Under the pieces are notes generated by a model. That model saw nothing but the letters and a program-made list of their open reading frames with translations. It made no database searches and had not been told where the DNA came from. Positions 6,673 through 13,676 of a DNA stretch of 20,167 nt are shown one piece after another. Position numbers and translations under genes: made by a program. This DNA is from JANYCD01 sp043738385. Lineage in GTDB: Bacteria > Pseudomonadota > Gammaproteobacteria > Burkholderiales > Rhodocyclaceae. Location of the stretch: positions 1-20,167 of the forward strand of contig JAYUGL010000005.1 of the NCBI GenBank assembly GCA_043738385.1. Reading direction: 5' to 3'. How positions within the stretch are numbered: position 1 is the stretch's first letter; every line of letters starts with the position of its first letter.

Positions 6673-8016
6673 TTATTTGAACAGCGAAGGATCCATGGAA
6701 TGCCGCTGCAGCAGCTTGTAGAAGTCGGTGCGATTGCGATGGGCCAGTTTCGCCGCCTGGGCGACATTGCCGCCGGTCATCTTGAGCAGTCGCGTCAGGT
6801 AGTCGCACTCGAAGCGGCGGCGGGCTTCATCGAAGGGAATGATGTCTTCCAGTTCGCGAATCGCGTTATGCACCAGAGTCGGCGGAATGATCGGCGCGGT
6901 GGACAAGGCCACCGCCTGTTCCACCACGTTGAGCAACTGGCGCACGTTGCCGGGCCAGCTGGCGCGCACCAGCAATTCCATCGCTTCGGGTGAAAACCCG
7001 TTCACCTTCTTGCGGTAACGCTCGGAAATCTTGCGCAGGAAATGATTGGCAAGCAGTGGAATATCATCGCGGCGCTCGGCCAGCGCCGGGATGGTGAGGG
7101 CGACGACGTTCAAGCGATAGAACAGGTCGTTGCGAAAGCGGCCGGCGGCCATTTCTTCTTCGAGATTGCGATGCGTGGCGCTGATCACGCGAATGTCGAT
7201 CGCGTAAGACTTGGTAGCGCCAACCGGACGCACCTCGCGCTCTTCCAGCACGCGCAGCAGCTTGACCTGCAAGGGCAAGGGCATGTCACCGATCTCGTCG
7301 AGAAACAGCGTGCCGGTATTCGCCTCGCGAATCAAGCCGACATGATCGCGGGTGGCGCCGGTGAACGCGCCCTTGGTGTAGCCAAACAGTTCTGCTTCGA
7401 GCAGGTTGTCGGGAATCGCACCACAGTTCACCGCAACGAAAGGCCCGCCGCTGCGCGGACTGGCGAGATGGACCGCGCGCGCCAGCATTTCCTTGCCGGC
7501 GCCCGAGGCACCCATCAGCATCACGCTGACGTCGTTGGCGGCGACGAGATGCGCCTGCGCCAGCAAATCTTCCATGGCGGCATTCTGCGTGACGATTTCG
7601 GTGCGCCAGACATCACTGGTCGATTGCTCGCCGGGGCTGGGCGCCGAGAGCTTTAGCGCGCGCGCCACATGCACCAGCAGCTCTTTCGCGTCGTAAGGCT
7701 TGGTGAGATAACTGAACACACCAAGATTGGTGGCGGCCACCGCATCGGGAATCGTGCCGTGGGCGGTGAGGATGATCACCGGCAGGGCCGGATGTTCGAC
7801 GCGGATCGCCTCGAACAGGGCCGAGCCATCCATGCCGGGCATCCGCATGTCGGTGATCACCAGTTGCGGGCGCTCCGCAGCGATCCTGGCCAGCGCTTGC
7901 GCGCCGCTGCCGGCGGTGGTGATCGCATAACCGGCGGCTTCCAGACGCATGGTCAGCAGCCGCAATAAGTCGGCATCATCGTCAACCAGCAACAGCGAAC
8001 GCTGTTCGCTGTTCAT
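6673..8016 (-). CDS. glrR: Sigma-54-dependent response regulator GlrR (QseF)
   Basis: A cytoplasmic NtrC-class activator that, when phosphorylated by its kinase, remodels sigma-54 RNA polymerase. The receiver domain (about 5-120) has acidic residues D12/D13, phospho-acceptor D56 (I-T-D-M-R-M-P-G), T84 and K106. The AAA+ domain (about 145-380) has Walker A GASGAGKE (169-176), the sigma-54 contact loop GAFTGA (216-221), Walker B T-L-F-L-D-E (236-241) and an arginine-finger region near R-F-R-N-D-L-F-Y-R-L. The C-terminal Fis-type helix-turn-helix (about 400-440), ending G-R/H-R-N-R-T-x-F-Y-K-L-L, is very like that of E. coli GlrR. At 447 residues it is full length. Its ATG overlaps the stop of the lipoprotein gene by 4 bp (ATGA). 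In E. coli GlrR drives glmY and an rpoE promoter; here the nearest sigma-54 promoter is at 6510-6525. Confidence 0.93.
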   Translation of the reverse strand: MNSEQRSLLLVDDDADLLRLLTMRLEAAGYAITTAGSGAQALARIAAERPQLVITDMRMPGMDGSALFEAIRVEHPALPVIILTAHGTIPDAVAATNLGVFSYLTKPYDAKELLVHVARALKLSAPSPGEQSTSDVWRTEIVTQNAAMEDLLAQAHLVAANDVSVMLMGASGAGKEMLARAVHLASPRSGGPFVAVNCGAIPDNLLEAELFGYTKGAFTGATRDHVGLIREANTGTLFLDEIGDMPLPLQVKLLRVLEEREVRPVGATKSYAIDIRVISATHRNLEEEMAAGRFRNDLFYRLNVVALTIPALAERRDDIPLLANHFLRKISERYRKKVNGFSPEAMELLVRASWPGNVRQLLNVVEQAVALSTAPIIPPTLVHNAIRELEDIIPFDEARRRFECDYLTRLLKMTGGNVAQAAKLAHRNRTDFYKLLQRHSMDPSLFK

Positions 8017-8609
8017 TTCTTTTCTCCGGGGTCGATGATGTCGCGCTGGATCAGGTTCTTTTCAATGTTTTTCAGGGCTTCCAATTTCTTCTCCAGATCA
8101 TCGGCCTTGGCTTCCAATTTCTTCTCCAATTCATCAGCCTTGCGCATTCCGTCCTCGAGGCGGCGACGCTCCGCCAAGTCAATTGTCAGCAGCAGCGCCA
8201 GGGCGCGTAATTCACGGCTCTGCGCGCCACCCTCCCGCGTTAGCGGTTCCAGCAATTGCTGGGCGCGATGCACATCGCCGCCCGGCATGGCAAGCAGCAA
8301 CGCATATTGGAGGGCATGAAAGTCCGATTTGTTGCGGACGTGGAGCAGGCGCATGCGCTCGGTTTCCCTGGCCAGTTGGGCGGCGGCAAGGCCGCGCGCA
8401 TAGTCGAAGTAATACAATAGCGAGACCGCCTCTCCCGCCGGCTGCGGCGTGCCCACGCCGATCCGGTATTCATCTTGCGGCGCCACCTTGATCCGGGATT
8501 CATCTTGCGGCGCCGCCTTGAATTGCGCGCAGCCGGCCAGCCCGGCCAGCAGCAGCGCCGGTAACACGCGACAAAATAATGGCGCGATAATTTTTGCTGC
8601 GCGCTTCAT
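8013..8609 (-). CDS. qseG: QseG/YfhG-like lipoprotein of the GlrK-GlrR operon
   Basis: A 198-residue predicted lipoprotein. The signal sequence ends in the lipobox L-A-G-C with the lipidated Cys at 27; the next residue is Ala, so outer-membrane sorting is expected. The middle (about 60-145) is helical and the C-terminal part (about 148-190) is a charged coiled coil built from K-A-D-[ED]-L-E-K-K-L-E-A repeats. Position and size fit QseG (YfhG), which in E. coli interacts with the QseE/GlrK kinase and modulates its signalling. Sequence similarity to the enterobacterial protein is weak by eye, so the name rests mainly on gene order. The gene overlaps glrK by 4 bp at its start and glrR by 4 bp at its end. 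Two tandem duplications, 30 bp and 33 bp, lie within it and keep the frame. Confidence 0.75.
   Translation of the reverse strand: MKRAAKIIAPLFCRVLPALLLAGLAGCAQFKAAPQDESRIKVAPQDEYRIGVGTPQPAGEAVSLLYYFDYARGLAAAQLARETERMRLLHVRNKSDFHALQYALLLAMPGGDVHRAQQLLEPLTREGGAQSRELRALALLLTIDLAERRRLEDGMRKADELEKKLEAKADDLEKKLEALKNIEKNLIQRDIIDPGEKK
8077..8142 (-). repeat. 33-bp tandem duplication in the lipoprotein gene, coiled-coil part
   Basis: Units 8077-8109 and 8110-8142 are near-identical, differing only at a few positions in the second half. Each encodes one 11-residue hendecad, K-A-D-[ED]-L-E-K-K-L-E-A. A 33-bp unit keeps the frame and adds one coiled-coil turn set, so copy number would change the length of the rod. 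Confidence 0.85.
8461..8520 (-). repeat. 30-bp tandem duplication in the lipoprotein gene, N-terminal linker
   Basis: Units 8461-8490 and 8491-8520 differ at only 2 of 30 bases. They encode the decapeptide repeat K-[AV]-A-P-Q-D-E-[SY]-R-I directly after the lipidated cysteine region. The near-identity points to a recent duplication; the effect would be a longer tether from the membrane. Confidence 0.9.
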
Positions 8610-10027
8610 GGGTTCAACGGTAACTTCACGGTGAAATGTCCTTTGCCAACTTCTGCATCGATCTGCCCACCCAGCGCCAGCACATGCTCCTTGGTGATGG
8701 AAAGGCCGAGACCGGTACCGTTCACGGCGGCACTGGCCTTGGCGCGGCCCTGATAGAACGGATCGAAAATGTGCTCGCTGTCTTCTACCGCAATACCCGG
8801 CCCTTGGTCGATGATATCCAGCACGGCGTTGCCATTTTCCCGGCGCATGGCGATGGTGATGGTACCGCCGCTGGGAGAAAATTTAACCGCGTTGGACAGC
8901 AGATTGTCCAGCACCACGCGCAGCCGTTCGGCATCGGTGCGCATGACAAAATCTTCCAGCTTCCTCACCTGATGGATATCGCGCGCCGCCATCGCCAGGG
9001 TTTGTTTGCCCAGCACGTGGGCGATCACTTCCGCCGGCTTCACCGGCTGGAGCTTGATTGGCGTCTGCTGGAACTCGGTCTCGCCATGGCGCAGCAGGGC
9101 TTCGATCAAACGCTGCAGGTCGAGGCTGTGCTGGCGGAGGATGCGCACGATCTCCTTCTGCCGCTCCGTCAGCGGGCCGGCGACTTCCTCGGCAAGTAGA
9201 TCCGACCCTTCGCGCAGCGCCGTCAATGGCGTTTTCAACTCATGCGAAATGTGGCGCAGAAAGCGGCTCTTCTGTTCCTCCAGCTGGATCAGGCGCAGGC
9301 GCAACCAGTCAAGCTGCCGCCCCACCTGCTCAAGATCGTCCGGCCCGTTGACCTCGACCTTGGCATCCAGCCGGCGCTCGCCCAGATCGCGAATTGCCTG
9401 TTCAATCTGCGCGATGGGCTTGGCCAGCAGATAGGTGAACCCAGCCACCACGAACAAGGCGACGGGCAACAGCAGGAACAATTGACCCCGCGCCTGCGAT
9501 TCCATTTCCGCGGCCCGATTACGCAGCGACTCGGCTTCCCGATCAATGACCGTGCTGGAACTCAACAGCAAGCCCCGCGCTCCCGCCGCGATCTCTCGGT
9601 AGCGTTTGGCAAGCACACCGGCTTGCGGCGCCTTGGGGCCCAGCGTCACGAGATCGTCGCTGAGCTCTTGTTCCTGCAGCAACATCGTATCGAGTTCGAT
9701 CCGCATCGGCGCTTCCAGCGGTAGCGCGGCCAGCCGGCCGCCGGCCTCGACAAAGCGGCCATGCAGCGTGAGGTAGCCCTGCCACAGGGTTTCATCGTGC
9801 AGCACCGCGCTTTGCTGGGCGGTGCGTTCGAGCGAGGTGGCGGTTTCGCTCAGATCGCGCGTGGCATGGGCAACCCGGGCCGCGTCATACACCGCGCGCT
9901 GGCTCTGATTCGCCAGTCGTTGTATGGCGACAGTGTTCGCCAGCAAGCCCACCACCAGAGGCAACACCGCCAGCAGAAAGCCGGCGAACAGCAGTTTGAA
10001 GAAGGATTTAGGGTAACGGAGGCGCAT
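8606..10027 (-). CDS. glrK: Sensor histidine kinase GlrK (QseE)
   Basis: An inner-membrane kinase that phosphorylates GlrR. Transmembrane helix 1 spans about 10-32 and helix 2 about 181-202, enclosing a periplasmic, mostly helical sensor region of about 150 residues. A HAMP linker follows (203-255). The HisKA domain has phospho-acceptor H262 in F-L-R-H-I-S-H-E-L-K-T-P. The ATPase domain has N-box L-D-N-L-L-S-N-A (373-380), G1 D-Q-G-P-G-I (407-412) and G2 G-T-G-L-G-L-S-I (437-444). All catalytic residues are present, so the kinase should be active. Length (473) agrees with E. coli GlrK (475). The stop overlaps the lipoprotein start by 4 bp. The ATG at 10027 has no obvious Shine-Dalgarno. Only 70 bp separates it from the hsdM stop, so its promoter must lie there or it depends on read-through from the restriction operon. 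Confidence 0.92.
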   Translation of the reverse strand: MRLRYPKSFFKLLFAGFLLAVLPLVVGLLANTVAIQRLANQSQRAVYDAARVAHATRDLSETATSLERTAQQSAVLHDETLWQGYLTLHGRFVEAGGRLAALPLEAPMRIELDTMLLQEQELSDDLVTLGPKAPQAGVLAKRYREIAAGARGLLLSSSTVIDREAESLRNRAAEMESQARGQLFLLLPVALFVVAGFTYLLAKPIAQIEQAIRDLGERRLDAKVEVNGPDDLEQVGRQLDWLRLRLIQLEEQKSRFLRHISHELKTPLTALREGSDLLAEEVAGPLTERQKEIVRILRQHSLDLQRLIEALLRHGETEFQQTPIKLQPVKPAEVIAHVLGKQTLAMAARDIHQVRKLEDFVMRTDAERLRVVLDNLLSNAVKFSPSGGTITIAMRRENGNAVLDIIDQGPGIAVEDSEHIFDPFYQGRAKASAAVNGTGLGLSITKEHVLALGGQIDAEVGKGHFTVKLPLNP

Positions 10028-10097
10028 GTGGGACGTTATAGAGCAAGAGGCGTTCCCCTTTTTATTTTCCCGATCTCACAACATGGACCGGGACAGC

Positions 10098-11576
10098 TTA
10101 TATAGCACTTTCAAGTATTGGTTTCGTAAGCCCAGCAGCCACATCGCGAAAAGAAAGCAGCGCCGCCTCCAAATGCTCGATGATTTCCTGAGCCAGCACG
10201 TCCGGCGGCGGCAGGTCATCCAGATTATCCAAACTGTCGTCCTTGAGCCAGAAGATATCCAGGCTGGCCTTGTCCCGCGCGATCAGCTCCTTGTAGGTGA
10301 AGTAGCGGAAGCGTTCCGATTCCTTGCGCTCGTGACGATTTTCCGGGTTGTAGGAGACGACGAAGTCCATCAAGTCATCGTGCTTGAGAGGCCTGGTCTT
10401 TAGGGTGAAATGTTTGTTGGTGCGCAGGTCGTAAATCCATACGCCCTTGGTGTGTACCTTGCCATCCTTCGGTTTGGTATCGAAGAACAGTACATTGGCT
10501 TTCACCCCGTTGGCATAGAAGATGCCAGTGGGCAGACGCAGCAAAGTATGCACATCGCAATTTTCCAGCAGCTTCTTGCGTATCTTCTCTCCGGCCCCGC
10601 CTTCGAACAGCACGTTGTCCGGCAAGACCACAGCAGCCTTGCCGGTGTCTTTGAGGATGGTAACGATGTGCTGCAAAAAGTTGAGCTGCTTGTTCGAGGT
10701 GGTTTCCCAGAAGTCCTGGCGTTCGTAGGTCAGGGCATCCCGGTCTTCTTCGCCTTCCTCATTGGTGATAGTCATGCTGCTCTTCTTGCCGAAGGGCGGA
10801 TTGGCCATCACATAGTCAAAACGATTGCCCGAATCAGCAATCAGCGCATCAGCGCGATCCACACTCGGCTCGCCATCCAGCTCGCCGATGTTGTGCAGAA
10901 ACAGATTCATCAAACACATGCGACGGGTACTGGGTACGATCTCATTACCGTGAAAAGTCTTGTCCCGCAAGAATTCCTTCTGCCGCTTGTTGAGCGTGTT
11001 GCCTGGCCGGTTCAGCCAGTTGTAAGCACCAAGGAAAAAACCGCCCGTGCCGCAGGCGGGATCGGCGATGGTCTTCATCGGCTCCGGACGCACGCAGGTC
11101 ACCATGGCGTTGATCAGCACGCGGGGCGTGAAGTACTGGCCCGCACCACTCTTGGTGTCTTCTGCATTCTTTTGCAGCAGGCCTTCGTAAAGATCACCCT
11201 TGGTGTCGGTATCGAGACTGATCCAGTTGACCTCGTCGATCATCTGCACCAGGCGCGAAAGCTTGGCCGGATCCTGAATCTTGTTTTGCGCCTTGAAGAA
11301 GATCGCCCCCAACATGCCTGGTTCTTGGCCCAGCTTGTGCAGAATAGTCAGATAGTGAGCTTCCAGCGGCTCGCCTACCTTGCTACGCAACGAAGACCAG
11401 TCGCAGCTTTTGGGGATGTGAGTGTTGCGGTTGTAGGGTGGCTGGGAATACTCGTTGGCCAGCTTGAGGAAGAGCAGATAGGTCAGTTGCTCCAGATAAT
11501 CGCCGTAGCCCACCCCGTCGTCGCGCAAGGTATGGCAAAAATTCCAGACTTTCTGGATCAGAGAAGAAGTGTTCAT
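10098..11576 (-). CDS. hsdM: Type I restriction-modification methyltransferase subunit HsdM
   Basis: The DNA adenine-N6 methyltransferase subunit; two copies with one HsdS form the modification enzyme, and HsdR joins to give the restriction complex. An HsdM N-terminal helical domain covers about 1-130. The catalytic domain has the AdoMet-binding motif D-P-A-C-G-T-G-G-F (172-180) and the active-site N-P-P-F (259-262). At 492 residues it matches type I HsdM proteins such as those of the EcoAI/EcoEI family, and nothing is missing. It is the last gene of the operon, separated from the AlbA_2 gene by 117 bp with two inverted repeats, while the other three genes overlap. That suggests hsdM may have its own expression control. 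The ribosome site before the ATG at 11576 is weak. Confidence 0.95.
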   Translation of the reverse strand: MNTSSLIQKVWNFCHTLRDDGVGYGDYLEQLTYLLFLKLANEYSQPPYNRNTHIPKSCDWSSLRSKVGEPLEAHYLTILHKLGQEPGMLGAIFFKAQNKIQDPAKLSRLVQMIDEVNWISLDTDTKGDLYEGLLQKNAEDTKSGAGQYFTPRVLINAMVTCVRPEPMKTIADPACGTGGFFLGAYNWLNRPGNTLNKRQKEFLRDKTFHGNEIVPSTRRMCLMNLFLHNIGELDGEPSVDRADALIADSGNRFDYVMANPPFGKKSSMTITNEEGEEDRDALTYERQDFWETTSNKQLNFLQHIVTILKDTGKAAVVLPDNVLFEGGAGEKIRKKLLENCDVHTLLRLPTGIFYANGVKANVLFFDTKPKDGKVHTKGVWIYDLRTNKHFTLKTRPLKHDDLMDFVVSYNPENRHERKESERFRYFTYKELIARDKASLDIFWLKDDSLDNLDDLPPPDVLAQEIIEHLEAALLSFRDVAAGLTKPILESAI

Positions 11577-11612
11577 ATTGTCGTTTCACGTCCCGCCATA
11601 CCTGCTGAAGAT

Positions 11613-11643
11613 AATAAACAGCAAAGTATCTGGCTGTTTTATT
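11613..11643 (-). promoter_or_regulatory. Inverted repeat in the hsdM leader, possible attenuator or terminator
   Basis: AATAAACAGC (11613-11622) pairs with GCTGTTTTATT (11633-11643) with one bulged T and a 10-base loop. Read on the minus strand, the downstream arm leads into TTTATTATCTTC, which is T-rich, so this could be a leaky terminator ahead of hsdM. It may equally be an operator. A TATTAT on the same strand could serve as a -10 box, but I see no convincing -35. Confidence 0.4.
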
Positions 11644-11664
11644 GAGATTTTTCCGTAATTCCCG

Positions 11665-11694
11665 GTTTGTTATCCATGGAGAGAAATAACAAAC
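11665..11694 (-). promoter_or_regulatory. Perfect 9-bp inverted repeat at the stop codon of the AlbA_2 gene
   Basis: GTTTGTTAT (11665-11673) and ATAACAAAC (11686-11694) are exact reverse complements around a 12-base spacer. The outer arm begins at the last base of the TAG stop codon. No T-tract follows, so it is not a standard terminator. It could be a protein-binding operator for hsdM or an RNA hairpin that stabilises the upstream message. Confidence 0.45.
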
Positions 11695-13676
11695 TACGTC
11701 GAACCAGCGTTATTGCTGGTCTGAGCGCTGATGTAGGCCTGTCTTGGGTCATTCGGACGCGGATAAGCCCGAACCAGCAATCCATCCTTGACCATGGAGT
11801 TCAACACCTTGTCGCGCAGGTTTTCGCTGTCTTTTCGTCCGAGCAATTCGGTAATGACCCGCAACCCCAGATAGCGCGCTTTGCACAACATCAGCAACAC
11901 AGGCTGCATGACCTCGGGCTTGACCCGTTTGCTGCCTCTTACCGGTTGCGCAATCGCTTCGAGGATTGCCTGCTCTTCTGCCGTCAGTTGCTCCAGGCTG
12001 GAAATGATCTTTACACCGTCGAGCTCCCCGGTTAAGCCACCAAGCTCCCCGGTTAAGGACCCGAGCTCCCCGGTTAAGCCACCAAGCTCCCCGGTTAAGG
12101 GTTTGGCATCAACATGGGGATTGGGGACACTCTTTGCTCCCGGAACCTCGGACGAAAATAGCGAAGCCTCGCTCCTGGCCTGCCACGGCAGAAAGTAGAC
12201 CATGCCCCGGCCAACCCCATCCGGCACCAGCAAGCCATCTTTCACCAGCCGTGCCAGCATCTTGGTGATATCGGCGGAATGTTCCGTGGAAATCTCCCGC
12301 ATGCGGGGATGGCTGATCATCCCATCCGTTGCCGCCGTCACCAGGGCCAGCCTTTCCAATTCGGGCAGCGCGCTAAATCGCTTGCCCAGCCGGGCTTCCA
12401 GCTCCGTCAGCGTAGCTTCGGGAATCAGGCTGGTCATGCGCAACTCCATCAGGGTTTGCTCGGGCTGATCCTGTTCATAGAGAAATGGCCGCCGCCAGTG
12501 TTGGCCCGCCCAGTTGCGATAAATCTTCGGTATCCCGGACCCGGCATGGTCGCCATAGCCGACCAACTGAAACAAGGTCTGCAAGCGCCGATTGCGACAA
12601 TCGCTGTTGCCGCCCTGCACCGCAACCAGCGGCGGCACCCGCATCAAGCCAGGATTGCGAAACCCGAACATGTCGGGCCGCTTCACCACCAGCACCGAGA
12701 CCCGGCCCGTGAAGTCGGCATGGATCAGGGTATTCACCAACGCCTCCCGCAGCGCCTCATGAACCGGCGTGTCCTCAATGCGCTGGCCCGCCTGCAACTG
12801 AAAAGGCACTTTAAGATCGGCGGTCAGCTTCTGATACACCCGCCGATAAAAGTCATAGACATTGCCCGACCAGGTGCCATCCGGGATCAAGCGGTCGATC
12901 CAGCGCTTCTCCGCCTTGGGCTCCGGCCTTTCCTGGTAGTCCACCATGTAGTGAGGCAGCGCGTCGCGGATAACCTCGGCCCGGCCAAACATCAACAGTC
13001 CGGCCAAACGCAGCCCCGAATAATCCTCTTCGCGATTCCTGCCAAAAGCACCGATCCGTTCCAGAAACTCAGGCAGCGCCAAGTCGGTCCACACATGGCC
13101 CGGCTTCACCGCGGCAAAGCGGTTGCGATACGCCGCCACTGTATCCATGTCCAGATCGCTGAAATCAAAACCCTTCAAAACCCGCTCATCACGGGAATCT
13201 TCCACCCGCTCCGCCATCATGCGGCGCACGGTTTCGTCGTCGGCCTGATAGTCGCCCTCATGGCGACGCAAATACGTGCCACCGAACGGATTGCTGCCGA
13301 CATGAATAGGCCGTTGCTGGCGGCTGGCCCGAGGCACCTCTACCCGTAACACCATCTTGCCTGCCACACTCACTGGCTGAATATGCCGCTCCGCCAGGAG
13401 ATTGAGACTTACCTGTTTGGGGTTATGCAGATTGTCCCAAAGCGCCTTTCGCACTCGTTCAAACTGAACGATACCCAGCGACGTAAAAGTGCCACGCGGT
13501 TTTTCCTGAATACCCAGCAAGATGATGCCGCCACCCGTGTTGGCCAGTGCGCAATAAGTGGACCAGAAGTCGGCAGGCAACTCACCCTGTCCATCCCGGC
13601 CCTGGGCGGCCTTGCACTCTAGATCTACCGACTCGGCAAGATAGCCCAGCTCGTCGAGGGAAATTTCGTCGGTCAA
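11694..13676 (-). CDS. AlbA_2 (Schlafen-like) domain and HATPase_c_4 protein embedded in the Type I operon
   Basis: A 660-residue protein of the COG2865-type group of predicted ATP-binding regulators, biological role unproven. The AlbA_2 domain (about 12-155) has the conserved D-L-E-C-K (E20, K22) and A-L-A-N-T-G-G-G-I-I-L-L-G-I (43-56). A GHKL-type ATPase region follows, with N-box E-A-L-V-N-x-L-I-H-A-D-F (311-322) and a glycine-rich G-Y-G-D-H-A-G-S-G-I lid (373-382). A winged-helix region lies at about 430-500, then a repeat linker (526-552) and a second helical/wHTH region to the end. The start is TTG at 13676, overlapping the hsdS stop by 4 bp (TTGA), with AAGG seven bases upstream; the first ATG is far inside, beyond the AlbA_2 core. 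Translational coupling implies it is made with HsdS and HsdR. It might regulate the operon, act on RNA or DNA, or form a back-up defence; the sequence does not decide. Confidence 0.85.
   Translation of the reverse strand: MTDEISLDELGYLAESVDLECKAAQGRDGQGELPADFWSTYCALANTGGGIILLGIQEKPRGTFTSLGIVQFERVRKALWDNLHNPKQVSLNLLAERHIQPVSVAGKMVLRVEVPRASRQQRPIHVGSNPFGGTYLRRHEGDYQADDETVRRMMAERVEDSRDERVLKGFDFSDLDMDTVAAYRNRFAAVKPGHVWTDLALPEFLERIGAFGRNREEDYSGLRLAGLLMFGRAEVIRDALPHYMVDYQERPEPKAEKRWIDRLIPDGTWSGNVYDFYRRVYQKLTADLKVPFQLQAGQRIEDTPVHEALREALVNTLIHADFTGRVSVLVVKRPDMFGFRNPGLMRVPPLVAVQGGNSDCRNRRLQTLFQLVGYGDHAGSGIPKIYRNWAGQHWRRPFLYEQDQPEQTLMELRMTSLIPEATLTELEARLGKRFSALPELERLALVTAATDGMISHPRMREISTEHSADITKMLARLVKDGLLVPDGVGRGMVYFLPWQARSEASLFSSEVPGAKSVPNPHVDAKPLTGELGGLTGELGSLTGELGGLTGELDGVKIISSLEQLTAEEQAILEAIAQPVRGSKRVKPEVMQPVLLMLCKARYLGLRVITELLGRKDSENLRDKVLNSMVKDGLLVRAYPRPNDPRQAYISAQTSNNAGST
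12022..12100 (-). repeat. 21-bp tandem repeat, about 3.8 copies, inside the AlbA_2 gene
   Basis: Units begin at 12022, 12043, 12064 and 12085 (partial). The 15-base core AGCTCCCCGGTTAAG is identical in all four. The variable ends alternate, units 1 and 3 being identical over 21 bases, so a 42-bp step also fits. The protein repeat is L-T-G-E-L-G-[GS] at residues 526-552, between the two winged-helix regions. The unit is a multiple of three, so copy changes alter linker length, not frame. Confidence 0.95.
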
